A stretch of 64,000 nucleotides of DNA from DASWTL01 sp035575925 (GCA_035575925.1 DATLXK010000063.1:1-64000); one strand, 5' to 3'. Shown: positions 1 to 7,632, numbered from the stretch's first letter. Numbers and translations: made by a program. The notes: generated by a model from the letters alone, not told the origin.

Positions 1-124
1 AGAACAGGATGCAGTACCAATATCGGCAATCAAAAATAATCAGGATGCAGAATATTCAAATGAAAAATTACAGCTAAATTCGAACGATTACTACACAACT
101 AATTCACAACTTTTGTCCAACTAA
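1..124 (+). CDS. C-terminal end of an unidentified protein (partial)
   Basis: A reading frame is open from base 2 to a TAA at 122-124, giving about 40 residues that end in NSQLLSN. The 5' part lies outside the window. The fragment is polar and Asn/Gln-rich with no motif I recognise. It could be the real tail of a gene or chance open frame in AT-rich DNA; the following 160 bases are non-coding, which fits a gene end. No function can be assigned. Confidence 0.35.
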   Translation, partial: EQDAVPISAIKNNQDAEYSNEKLQLNSNDYYTTNSQLLSN

Positions 125-287
125 TAAGGGGTCGGTACAATCCATGCAATTCGTTCTTAGTAGGAATGACAAAAGAGAGTTCTAAATTTACATTAACGTT
201 ATTGGAATTCGGTTTTAAACATTTATCATTTTAAACACGTTAAATAGGTATTGTTAACTACAAATTCGAGGATTGAGGTATTAAAAG

Positions 288-662
288 GTGAAAGAAATAA
301 AAGAAACCTTAAAAATAAACTATAAGCAAAAGCGGGGTAAAGGAATTTTTAGGCTTATGGGGTTTGAAGATCATGGCCATCATATTGTTTACATACCCTC
401 TTTAAATTTATCCGCATATGGCGCCACACCAGAGGAAGCTCAGGCAATGATGGGTGACGTTGTTCTTGAGGATTTTTTCGAAACACTTTTTGAGCAGCCA
501 GAAAATTCCATCTTTGACCACTTAAGAAAGCTTGGATGGCAAAAGAGCCCTCTTTATCCAAAAGAACTTAGTAATAATGCGCATGTAGACAGGAATGGAA
601 TCTTAAACGACTTCAATTTATCTACAGAAACCAAAATCACTGAAACACTGGTTGAGGTTTAA
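288..662 (+). CDS. HicB-like domain protein, apparently without a HicA partner
   Basis: A 124-residue protein starting at GTG (288). Residues about 32-50 read HIVYIPSLNLSAYGATPEEA, matching the HicB-antitoxin fold pattern (VYCPALDLSSYGDT.EEA), followed by an acidic helix and a KLGW motif near residue 82 that is common in Bacteroidota HicB-like proteins. HicB proteins normally neutralise a small RNase, HicA. No HicA-sized ORF (about 60 residues with a conserved His) lies beside it, so this is an orphan or a regulator of something else. The fold call rests on pattern similarity only. Confidence 0.5.
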   Translation: MKEIKETLKINYKQKRGKGIFRLMGFEDHGHHIVYIPSLNLSAYGATPEEAQAMMGDVVLEDFFETLFEQPENSIFDHLRKLGWQKSPLYPKELSNNAHVDRNGILNDFNLSTETKITETLVEV

Positions 663-678
663 TGGGTGTGATAGGGGC

Positions 679-695
679 CTGCATACTTGCGCCAA
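679..695. repeat. Left copy of a 17-bp perfect inverted repeat
   Basis: CTGCATACTTGCGCCAA lies 17 bases after the HicB-like gene. Its exact reverse complement is at 1184-1200. The two copies bracket the lipoprotein gene at 732-1142, so the enclosed unit is 522 bp. This could be the end of a small mobile cassette or a chromosomal repeat family. Confidence 0.7.
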
Positions 696-731
696 TGGAG
701 AAACGAATACGTCTGACATAAGATTGATGAA

Positions 732-1142
732 TTATTTTTTCGGGTAAACAGTTACACTGCTATATGTGTCTCGATCCCAGAAAGACTTATCCGCTTCGAG
801 TGAATAAGCGGGATTTATCGTATCTAAATTGCCTATTTTTAATATATCATCTATTTTGGCGAATTTTTCATCGGTGGAAACTAGAAGGAATGAAATAACC
901 TCTCTTGATTTTCGATCATAGTAGATATACAAGTTTTTACCGTTTTTTATATAGATATCAATTCCTTCCGATTCCTTATAATCAGGTGATGCTTTAACAC
1001 CATTCTGGCCGTCTACGAGTTTTTTTCGAATTTCATCTATGCTCAGTCCAGTTTGGGCAGAAATATCAAATACTACTTCTGGTGTCTTGCCACGGCCACA
1101 AGAGATTATTAAAAAAATCAGTATTAGATAACGAATTTTCAT
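732..1142 (-). CDS. Small lipoprotein of unknown function
   Basis: 136 residues. The N-terminus MKIRYLILIFLIISCGRGK is a lipoprotein signal with Cys15 as the lipidation site, so the mature protein should be membrane-anchored outside the cytoplasm. The rest is a soluble alpha/beta sequence with short charged helices (about residues 30-45 and 90-105) and no family I recognise. It is isolated, faces the opposite direction to the HicB-like gene, and sits exactly between two inverted 17-bp repeats, suggesting it was acquired as a single-gene unit. Confidence 0.6.
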   Translation of the reverse strand: MKIRYLILIFLIISCGRGKTPEVVFDISAQTGLSIDEIRKKLVDGQNGVKASPDYKESEGIDIYIKNGKNLYIYYDRKSREVISFLLVSTDEKFAKIDDILKIGNLDTINPAYSLEADKSFWDRDTYSSVTVYPKK

Positions 1143-1183
1143 CTATTAGAAATTGAATAAGTTTCCGGAGATCCTGCCCCCAC

Positions 1184-1231
1184 TTGGCGCAAGTATGCAG
1201 CCTGAGGCCTGTGCGGTTGTGTACTTGTGCC
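1184..1231. repeat. Right copy of the inverted repeat, with an imperfect hairpin partner
   Basis: TTGGCGCAAGTATGCAG at 1184-1200 is the perfect reverse complement of 679-695. A further degenerate inverted copy, GTGTACTTGTGCC at 1219-1231, matches 10 of 13 positions of the reverse complement of 1186-1198, so this end could also fold by itself as a stem with a loop of about 20 nt. The layout resembles a transposon or cassette end, but no recombinase gene is nearby. Confidence 0.6.
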
Positions 1232-1440
1232 TTTCATATTTAAACTACTATTGATTCAACTATCTTTATATCAATCATTCCAGGTAAGCCATAATAATCA
1301 CGTGCGCTACTACATAAATAGTCCTCGGGCTTTTCTATTTCTGCTTCAACACGATTATTGTGTAATAATTCAGACTGTTATGTAATTTGAATTTATATTT
1401 TCTGCTCATTACGTGTTATAGATCTTATAGTTACAACGGC

Positions 1441-1592
1441 TTAAGAACTTTGATTATCGTTTATAACTATCAAATTGGTTTGTTTATCACATTTTAACAT
1501 ATTTGATAAGCAAATAGATTTGAGTATCACTTAGTACTAACAAAACACTTTGATGATCAAATCTATTTATTTAAAGCTATCAAAATGCTTTG
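1441..1592. repeat. Phased array of CAAA-N4-TTTG boxes (operator-like)
   Basis: Four 12-bp boxes of the form CAAA-N4-TTTG start at 1471, 1511, 1541 and 1581. A degenerate fifth (TTAAGAACTTTG) starts at 1441. The start-to-start distances are 30, 40, 30 and 40 bp, so all boxes lie roughly on the same DNA face. Most are followed within a few bases by ATCA. The array ends about 40 bp before the start codon of a broken fic gene. Dyad symmetry and phasing suggest cooperative binding of a dimeric regulator; the protein is unknown. Confidence 0.6.
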
Positions 1593-1629
1593 TATCATAA
1601 AATATAGTAAATTTCATAACCAAAAATAA

Positions 1630-1809
1630 ATGAATTTAGACTTAACGAATGCAGTTAAATATCATTATGATCAATTCCCTCCCTCTAACTTGAATTATGA
1701 AGTATTTATTCAAGAATTGGTTAAAGCGACAGATGCAATTGCTAGATACGATCAAATGCTTAAGAACATGCATAATAACGAAATACTAAATCTTAGATTT
1801 ACCCTATGA
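1630..1809 (+). pseudogene. Fic-family protein, N-terminal fragment
   Basis: An ATG at 1630 opens 59 codons ending at TGA 1807-1809. The sequence resembles the Fic N-terminal domain: FPPSNLNYEVFIQELVKA, then ATDAIARYDQML and NNEIL, where intact members continue with a segment like LAPLRxQEAVxSSxIEGT. Here the similarity stops after NNEIL. The catalytic Fic domain (HPFxxGNGR motif), expected near residue 200, is absent. Fic proteins usually transfer AMP to target proteins; this remnant cannot. Confidence 0.5.
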
Positions 1810-1947
1810 GCAACCATTTTTTTAACACAAAAAGCATCAGATGTAAGCGATTACTTTGAGAATAAAGGAAATCGTTATGCTGAATATATCCCTATCTGTC
1901 GCGCGATAAAGAGAAAAATCAGGAAAGCAGATAAACAGGATGTATAG
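1810..1947 (+). pseudogene. Orphan C-terminal fragment, possibly from a phage packaging gene
   Basis: Directly after the TGA of the fic fragment, in the same frame, 45 codons stay open to TAG 1945-1947. The residues include VSDYFENKGNRYAEYIPIC and RAIKRKIRKADK. From memory this recalls the C-terminal part of small terminase-like phage proteins, but the match is weak. The region has no start of its own and looks like a second gene fragment joined to the fic remnant by deletion. Confidence 0.25.
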
Positions 1948-1972
1948 ATAAAAAAGGGCAATTAGTTATTCC

Positions 1973-2006
1973 AAAAAAAGGATGCTACTTTTCAGCAACA
2001 CCCCTT
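1973..2006 (-). terminator. Possible terminator of the HEPN/SecB-like operon
   Basis: On the minus strand an imperfect stem (GGTGTTGCT with AGCATCC, loop around GAAAAGT) is followed by a run of seven T. It lies about 70 bases beyond the stop codon of the SecB-like gene, which it probably terminates. Confidence 0.45.
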
Positions 2007-2074
2007 AGATTTTTATTCCAATAACGACAAAGGAACAAAGCAAATATAAGCTTAAAACATAATAGGTAGATTAC

Positions 2075-2494
2075 TTATGCTTCAACTTCCGCGATATTCT
2101 TTTGTAATTCTGCTTTTAACGAGGTTAAATTCATGACCGGTAGATTAACGGCATCTAATCCAGAAAGTGCCGTAACAGCCGAAATATAGGCTCTAACATA
2201 GGGGAAAATTAAAGCTGGCGCATTAGTAAGGAAGTACCCATTTAAATTACCATCATCTATCACGTTATCGAACTGAAAATCGCCGATTGCTAGTATGTCG
2301 ATAATGTAAGAGCCTTTTTTGTCTTCCAATTTAATCGCTAAAGTCAATTGAAAGAATCTCTGCTGGCGATTGACTACAGCTGAAGGAACAATATCAAATC
2401 TTACATTACCCTGTTTGCCCGGGTTTCTAATGATATTAAATTGCTTGACAATAAATTTTTGCAATTTAAATGGTGACTTGGCTATATTCGGCAT
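2075..2494 (-). CDS. SecB-like chaperone, last gene of the HEPN operon
   Basis: 139 residues. The stretch from about residue 92, APALIFPYVRAYISAVTAL, followed by SGLDAVNLPVMNLTSLKAEL, matches the conserved C-terminal half of SecB (LFPYxRExIsxl...G.p.lnLpp.nF). SecB is a cytosolic tetrameric holdase that keeps clients unfolded. SecB-like proteins encoded beside toxin-antitoxin genes bind and protect a labile antitoxin. Here the gene starts 5 bases after the stop of an unknown 127-residue protein, in an operon led by a HEPN-domain gene, not beside secretion genes. A module-specific role is therefore more likely than general export. Confidence 0.7.
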   Translation of the reverse strand: MPNIAKSPFKLQKFIVKQFNIIRNPGKQGNVRFDIVPSAVVNRQQRFFQLTLAIKLEDKKGSYIIDILAIGDFQFDNVIDDGNLNGYFLTNAPALIFPYVRAYISAVTALSGLDAVNLPVMNLTSLKAELQKNIAEVEA

Positions 2495-2499
2495 CTTAT

Positions 2500-2883
2500 T
2501 TACGCGGCTAAAGCAAAGTTCTCACCAGCAATTACGGTATTAGGCGCGTTCTCTAACAAAACTTCTGCATTTTCAATCTTAGAGACAGCAGTAGCTCCTG
2601 AATTATAGCAAATACCCCGATTTTCATAGTCTACCCTGTCAAGTTGAATTAAGTCGTCATCGCTAAAAAATGCAAGCAACTGATTAGGATACCGGTTTAT
2701 GAAATCCAACAAGATAGCGTTTTGAACGTCGGTTATAGCATTAGGGGACTCCATGTAGCCCTTAGGCATTACTTCAACGTAATGAGTATCCGAAAATTCA
2801 TCAAACTGATACCTGCACTGAACAAACATAAAATTAGCCACAATCTTATTTATGCTTTCTATAACAAATTGTTTAGCTGTCAT
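2500..2883 (-). CDS. Unknown protein with a tmRNA-tag-like C-terminus; putative labile partner
   Basis: 127 residues; I recognise no family. The centre is mixed alpha/beta (YVEVMPKGY near residues 35-43; a helix ILLDFINRYPNQLLAFF around 57-73). The C-terminus is VIAGENFALAA. Its last residues match the E. coli tmRNA tag end (DENYALAA) with conservative changes, so the protein should be a ClpXP substrate unless the tail is covered. The gene starts within the stop codon of the HEPN gene (ATGA overlap, 2880-2883) and ends 5 bases before the SecB-like gene, so the three are translationally coupled. A labile antitoxin or adaptor is the inferred role. Confidence 0.6.
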   Translation of the reverse strand: MTAKQFVIESINKIVANFMFVQCRYQFDEFSDTHYVEVMPKGYMESPNAITDVQNAILLDFINRYPNQLLAFFSDDDLIQLDRVDYENRGICYNSGATAVSKIENAEVLLENAPNTVIAGENFALAA

Positions 2884-3296
2884 ATTTTAAAATTCTTTTT
2901 GAGTAGCTTTAAAGTCTCTAATGCTGTTTTTCTAGCTTTTTCAGCTGAATCATCATTTATGTAAACGTTTTTGTAATCAGATTGTGTTCTCATTCTTTTA
3001 AGTCCCGCCATTTTTGCACTAAAAGAATTTGCTTCAAAAGTGTTCATAGATGAAAACTCTTTTACAATTGTGTTTATAAGCCAAATATGAAGACCACCGT
3101 CTTCTTTCCCGCCCAAATAACTTTCCTGGTCGATTTCACTTTCCGATTTTTGGAAATGCGTACTTAAAATGTGGTACAGCATCTGAATACAACTATAATA
3201 ACAACAGTGTACGCTCGACGAGAACAAGGACTCTGTTATTAGCTTATTAGTTGCAATTATATTCTGTTCAGATTTTTCTTTCCAATGAGACACCAC
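2880..3296 (-). CDS. HEPN-domain protein; putative toxin of a chaperone-linked module
   Basis: 138 residues with a GTG start (two tandem GTG codons at 3291-3296; an in-frame TAG lies just upstream). The layout is a HEPN four-helix domain: W5 and an N-terminal helix, then SSVHCCYYSCIQMLYHIL (residues 27-44, the S-x-x-R/H-x-x-YY-x-x-F/I pattern), and LKRMRTQSDY near residue 94-103, the L..R..ADY pattern. Many HEPN proteins are RNases in toxin-antitoxin or abortive-infection systems. The canonical Arg-x4-His catalytic motif is not obvious here, so activity is uncertain. First gene of the operon. Confidence 0.65.
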   Translation of the reverse strand: MVSHWKEKSEQNIIATNKLITESLFSSSVHCCYYSCIQMLYHILSTHFQKSESEIDQESYLGGKEDGGLHIWLINTIVKEFSSMNTFEANSFSAKMAGLKRMRTQSDYKNVYINDDSAEKARKTALETLKLLKKNFKI

Positions 3297-3363
3297 GGAA
3301 TATGGATACTAATGCCGACCAATATGTTTTTTGCATTCCCGTTGACAATGATAGTATTTTAGT

Positions 3364-3379
3364 CTTGCATTTTTGCAAG
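3364..3379. promoter_or_regulatory. Palindrome upstream of the HEPN operon
   Basis: CTTGCA-TTTT-TGCAAG is a perfect 6-bp inverted repeat about 68 bases upstream of the HEPN start. On the minus strand it precedes TATCATTG, a one-mismatch version of the Bacteroidota -7 element TAnnTTTG, and it contains the TTG that could act as -33. It may be an autoregulatory operator, as is usual for toxin-antitoxin operons. Confidence 0.3.
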
Positions 3380-3549
3380 TGATACGTAAAAAAATTTAAA
3401 TATTCTTTCATGGACAGGGATGTTGAGGAGTGCAGGCCCGAACCTGCAGTTAAAAAACTGGAAAGTGCACCACTAATTGCACCACTAAAATATTTGTCAA
3501 TAAAAAAATCCCTCTACATATTGTAAAAGGCTTAATTCATGATAATATT

Positions 3550-3637
<88 letters not shown>

Positions 3638-3709
3638 TGTAAGGCTGCAAAAATAGAAATTTCTATGGCATTTATATACCGGAACTCTATTTAATAGATA
3701 GCAGACCTA

Positions 3710-4726
3710 TCAATTTGTTAGTTCCCCCCTTAAATTTTGTTCCAGCAGAATGGCTATTTCATCTAAGTTTTTCCCGGTTCCCAGCAAATACATCAGTTTG
3801 GTAACAGCGGCTTCAAAAGTCATATCATACCCGCTAACCACACCCATATCTTTTAACTGGCGGCTGGTTTCATATCGTCCCAGTTCTACAGAGCCCACTT
3901 TACATTGTGAGATATCCAATATTAATTTTCCTGATTTAATTGCTGTATTAAGCAGATCGATAAACCAGGGATGAGTGCAGGTATTGCCCGAGCCGAATGT
4001 TTCCATAATAATTGCCTTGCAATTTGCGGTAAGCGCAGCCTGCACAATTTCAGGAGTAATACCCGGGTAAATTTTTAAAATTCCTATATTACTTTCCAGC
4101 CTGGTATGAACCTTGAAAGGTGTTCCATCAGGTTCACGTATATCGTTTTTATAAAATTTAAGATGAACTCCTGCTTCGGCCAATATGGGATAATTGGGGG
4201 AGCGAAATGCTTCAAATTTTTCTGAATTATATTTAAACGACCTGTTCCCTCTGAAAAGTTTATAGTCGAAATAAATACATACCTCAGGAACCCGGGATTT
4301 TCCGCGTTTTTTTTGGGCAGCAATTTCAAGAGCTGTAATAAAATTTTCTTTGGCATCCGTTCTGATCCCATTTATCGGAAGCTGTGAACCGGTAAAAATT
4401 ATTGGCTTGGATAATCCTTCAAGCATAAAGCTAAGGGCAGAAGCCGTAAAAGCCATGGTATCAGAACCATGCAGAATTACAAACCCATCATAACTTTCGT
4501 AATCCCGCGCTATAAGCTGGGCAAGCTCAATCCATACCTCCGGGGTCATATTTGATGAGTCTAACAACGGATCGAATGAATGAACGGTTAATGTATAATT
4601 CATCCGTTTTAATTCCGGAATATTTTCAGTGATCTGTTCAAAATCAAAAGGCATCAGCACACCAGAGTTCGGATCTGCGATCATCCCGATTGTACCTCCT
4701 GTATATATCACTAAAATACTGGTCAT
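3710..4726 (-). CDS. ansA: Type I L-asparaginase
   Basis: 338 residues, the usual length of cytoplasmic asparaginase I. It hydrolyses L-asparagine to aspartate and ammonia. The two active-site signatures are present: TGGTIG at residues 9-14 (first catalytic Thr) and HGSDTMAFTASALSFML from residue 86 (second catalytic Thr with the Asp that binds substrate). There is no signal peptide, fitting the low-affinity cytoplasmic type. It is followed upstream by tatD on the same strand with a 51-bp gap, so the two may be co-transcribed. Confidence 0.9.
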   Translation of the reverse strand: MTSILVIYTGGTIGMIADPNSGVLMPFDFEQITENIPELKRMNYTLTVHSFDPLLDSSNMTPEVWIELAQLIARDYESYDGFVILHGSDTMAFTASALSFMLEGLSKPIIFTGSQLPINGIRTDAKENFITALEIAAQKKRGKSRVPEVCIYFDYKLFRGNRSFKYNSEKFEAFRSPNYPILAEAGVHLKFYKNDIREPDGTPFKVHTRLESNIGILKIYPGITPEIVQAALTANCKAIIMETFGSGNTCTHPWFIDLLNTAIKSGKLILDISQCKVGSVELGRYETSRQLKDMGVVSGYDMTFEAAVTKLMYLLGTGKNLDEIAILLEQNLRGELTN

Positions 4727-4777
4727 CTTGCGTCGAATTTCATATTAAGCCAGATTAATTAAATTCATTTCCTGAAC

Positions 4778-5545
4778 CTAGATCCCAAAAATCAGTTTAG
4801 AGTTATTTGTTGTAACATCAGCTACATGATTTACACTTACTTGCATTAAATCAGCAATTTTTTGTGCAATATAAATTAAATAGCTACTTTCATTTGGTTT
4901 ACCTCTGTACGGAACAGGGGTAAGATATGGTGAATCTGTTTCCAATACTATATTTTCAAGGGATAATTCTGCAACCACTTTATCCAGACCTGAATTTTTG
5001 TACGTTACAACACCCCCAATTCCAAGGTAGAAACCAAGATCCATTATTTTAACAGCCTGTTCTGAACTTCCTGTAAAACAGTGAAAGATCCCACGCAGTT
5101 TATCATCATTCTCCATTAGCAATGTTTCATACACTTCATCAAAAGCTTCTCTGGAATGTATAACTATAGGCAGATCCATTTGCTTAGCCCAATTAATCTG
5201 CTGTCTGAAAGCATCCTGCTGTATCCCAAGTGTGCTTTTATCCCAATACAGGTCGATACCTATTTCACCAATAGCATAAATCCGTTGTGCGGGAATAGCG
5301 TTTTTAATTTGTAAAAGTTCTTCATTATAGTTCTCTTTTACATCACATGGATGTAAACCAAGCATCGGAAAACAATGTTCAGGGTATTTCCCTGCCAAAC
5401 CCATTACCAGTGGAATTGAATCAGAATCAACATTTGGAAGAAAGAGCCTGGGAATATTGTTCTGAAAACACCTCTGCATCTGTGCGTTGAGTTTTTCAGG
5501 GTCTGTTTCGTAATAAAGATGTGTGTGTGTATCTGTGAGTATCAT
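4778..5545 (-). CDS. TatD-family metal-dependent hydrolase (DNase)
   Basis: 255 residues forming a TIM-barrel amidohydrolase. Metal ligands are visible in order: DTHTH (residues 5-9), GEIGID near 92, IVIHSREAFDEV near 126, HCFTGS near 155, and ETDSPYLTP near 203. TatD enzymes are 3'-5' exonucleases linked to DNA repair and RNA quality control. It starts just after a strong terminator (5559-5596), so it begins its own transcription unit with ansA downstream. Confidence 0.88.
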   Translation of the reverse strand: MILTDTHTHLYYETDPEKLNAQMQRCFQNNIPRLFLPNVDSDSIPLVMGLAGKYPEHCFPMLGLHPCDVKENYNEELLQIKNAIPAQRIYAIGEIGIDLYWDKSTLGIQQDAFRQQINWAKQMDLPIVIHSREAFDEVYETLLMENDDKLRGIFHCFTGSSEQAVKIMDLGFYLGIGGVVTYKNSGLDKVVAELSLENIVLETDSPYLTPVPYRGKPNESSYLIYIAQKIADLMQVSVNHVADVTTNNSKLIFGI

Positions 5546-5558
5546 CAGTATCGAAATT

Positions 5559-5596
5559 AAAAAGCCCTCTGCTTAATTAAGTTCAGAGGGCTTTTT
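5559..5596. terminator. Rho-independent terminator (both strands)
   Basis: AAAAAGCCCTCT and AGAGGGCTTTTT form a stem around a 14-base loop, flanked by A and T runs on the two sides. It lies 17 bases beyond the FKBP stop codon on the minus strand and ends that transcript before tatD. Confidence 0.9.
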
Positions 5597-5612
5597 ATAA
5601 ACGATTATTTTT

Positions 5613-6584
5613 CTATCTGACTGCAGGTGCAGGCATTGGCATTGCAGGTAGTGGAGCAGCAGCACCGGGTTTGCCAGGAATTATATTTACAATATCTATA
5701 TCAAAAACTAATGGAGTAAATGGCTGTATGGTCGGCGCGCTTCCCTGTTCGCCATAAGCTAATTTCGATGGCAATATCAGCGTCGCCTTAGTACCTTTTG
5801 GCAGAAGCATTAATGCTTCCTCCCATCCGCGAATAATACCGCTTCCAACGCCAACCGGGATCTTTATTGGTTTATAAGGCCGTTGTGCTGCAAAAGTGCC
5901 TGATTTTTTGGCTACATCCTGAAGACTGGTATCAAATACTTTTCCTGATAGAAATTTACCCGTATAGTTTACTTCAACCGTATCGCCTGGTTTTGCCTTT
6001 AACCCGCCTTTACCTCCGCCTGTAATAACATAATTCAATCCTGAAGCAGTGGTAAGGGGTTTTAGATCTTCAGCATCTAAATAATTTTTAATTTTAGCTG
6101 CTTCGTTGTTCTTGGCCTTATCAGTTTCTACTTTTAAAAACTGCTCAACCTTAGCCTGGAAATCAGCATCTTTCATCTTTCCTTTAGGAATTACCTTATC
6201 CAGTTTAAAAGTATAAAGCATGTATTTCCCTTTTACATTTTCTGGCTTAGGCATTCCTAGTTTTCCAACTAAAGAATCGATATTGATTTTAAATGTAGCG
6301 CTATCACCTTCACTTAACATCCCTATAGCAGTAAACATATCCCCTTTAAATCCAGGTTTCTGTTTTACAGTCATTGCAGGCCGGTCATAATCTGAAGAAT
6401 TATATAATACCGAATCCTCTTCTGTTTTCTGTATAAATTTAAAAACGATAAAGTCTCCGTCTTTAACCAATGGACCGTCTTTATCCTCGTGGATTTTATA
6501 GAACATATCCCCTTCACCTTGTTTAAATTGCTTACAACTGCTGAATGCAAGCGCAATACATAGAATTAGTAAATTTTTTCTCAT
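5613..6584 (-). CDS. FKBP-type peptidyl-prolyl isomerase lipoprotein
   Basis: 323 residues from the start chosen here. An in-frame start 30 bases further upstream exists, but the protein beginning MRKNLLILCIALAFSSCKQF has a perfect lipoprotein signal with Cys17. The N-terminal half (about 25-130) looks like a degenerate FKBP domain. The C-terminal half (about 195-305) is a full one: VEVNYTGKFLSGKVFDTSL, GWEEALMLLPKGTKATLILP and AYGEQG. It catalyses cis-trans isomerisation of proline bonds, presumably assisting folding outside the cytoplasm. The tail is Pro/Ala/Met-rich. nrnA lies 37 bases upstream on the same strand, so the two are probably one operon. Confidence 0.88.
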   Translation of the reverse strand: MRKNLLILCIALAFSSCKQFKQGEGDMFYKIHEDKDGPLVKDGDFIVFKFIQKTEEDSVLYNSSDYDRPAMTVKQKPGFKGDMFTAIGMLSEGDSATFKINIDSLVGKLGMPKPENVKGKYMLYTFKLDKVIPKGKMKDADFQAKVEQFLKVETDKAKNNEAAKIKNYLDAEDLKPLTTASGLNYVITGGGKGGLKAKPGDTVEVNYTGKFLSGKVFDTSLQDVAKKSGTFAAQRPYKPIKIPVGVGSGIIRGWEEALMLLPKGTKATLILPSKLAYGEQGSAPTIQPFTPLVFDIDIVNIIPGKPGAAAPLPAMPMPAPAVR

Positions 6585-6621
6585 TTGATTTTTTGTTTTT
6601 AATGGCCTCCCCATTTATTTA

Positions 6622-7632
6622 TTATTGGACTAAAAGATTTTTATATTCAGGTAAAACTAATTTAAACTGACTTACTACTTGTTTCAGTGAATCCTTACTA
6701 AAACCTCCTGCTGCATTCCTGTGACCTCCGCCATGAAAATATTTTTTACAGATTTCATTAGCAGGAAAATCCCCTGTGGAGCGTAAAGAAAGTTTAACCA
6801 ACTCATCACGCTCTACTATTAAAGCTGCTAATTTAATTCCATTTATTGACAATGCATAATTCACTATTCCTTCTGTATCTCCGGTAACGATCTCGTATTT
6901 TATCAAATCCTCTTTAGTCACCGTAATCATTGCAGTATTAAACTCAGCAAAAACTTCAAGTCTGTTTAAAAGGCAATGCCCCAGAAACCGCAGTCTGTTT
7001 TCGTTAAAGTTATCATAAACAAGTTGGTGTATCCGCGAATTTTCAGCTCCGCAGGTAATAAGATCAGCTACAATGTGGTGCACCTCTGCTGTTGTAGCAG
7101 GAAACCGGAAAGAGCCTGAATCCGTCATGATGCCTGTATATAAACAGGTAGCAACATCTTTATTGATCAGTTCTTTTTCGTTCATCAGGTTTACAATGAA
7201 ATCATAAACCAGTTGCGCCGTGGCACATGCATTGATCGTCCAGTGCCTGAAATCATCAAAACCCTCAGGCTCCAGGTGATGATCTATTAATATTTTATAT
7301 CCTTTTGCAGCACGTATAACCTCTCCCAACTCGTGTATTCTGTTCAGGGAATTAAAATCCAGGCAAAACAGAAGTTCTGCATCAGCTACAATCTGATTAC
7401 ATTCTGCCTGTTTCTCGTTATAAATTATTACTTCCGGATTATTAGGAAGCCAGTGCAAAAACGCAGGATAATCTGTAGGAGTAATAACCCGCACCTGGTG
7501 ACCCTTCTGTATAAGATAATTATATAAGCCTAATGACGATCCCATTGCATCACCATCAGGTTTAGGATGAGTGGTAATAACAATATGCCGGGGCTGGGCT
7601 AATAATTCCTTTAGAGAGGCTAGGTCTAACAT
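6622..7632 (-). CDS. DHH-family phosphoesterase (NrnA type: nanoRNase/pAp phosphatase)
   Basis: 336 residues. The N-terminal DHH domain has THPKPDGDAMGSSLG (residues 21-35), LDFNSLNR near 93 and LIDHHLEP near 117, supplying Asp/His ligands for two metal ions. The C-terminal DHHA1 domain has GGGHRNAAGG near 305. Proteins of this layout degrade 2-5 nt RNAs and dephosphorylate 3'-phosphoadenosine 5'-phosphate. Bacteroidota lack Orn, so this is the likely end-stage RNase. It precedes the FKBP gene and is divergent from ndk. Confidence 0.85.
   Translation of the reverse strand: MLDLASLKELLAQPRHIVITTHPKPDGDAMGSSLGLYNYLIQKGHQVRVITPTDYPAFLHWLPNNPEVIIYNEKQAECNQIVADAELLFCLDFNSLNRIHELGEVIRAAKGYKILIDHHLEPEGFDDFRHWTINACATAQLVYDFIVNLMNEKELINKDVATCLYTGIMTDSGSFRFPATTAEVHHIVADLITCGAENSRIHQLVYDNFNENRLRFLGHCLLNRLEVFAEFNTAMITVTKEDLIKYEIVTGDTEGIVNYALSINGIKLAALIVERDELVKLSLRSTGDFPANEICKKYFHGGGHRNAAGGFSKDSLKQVVSQFKLVLPEYKNLLVQ

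Noticed and set aside
3432..3447. T-arm-like stem (GCAGG...CCTGC) next to tRNA-Ser
   Set aside because: The loop is 6 bases, not 7, and there are no matching acceptor, D or anticodon arms; not a second tRNA or a clear att remnant.
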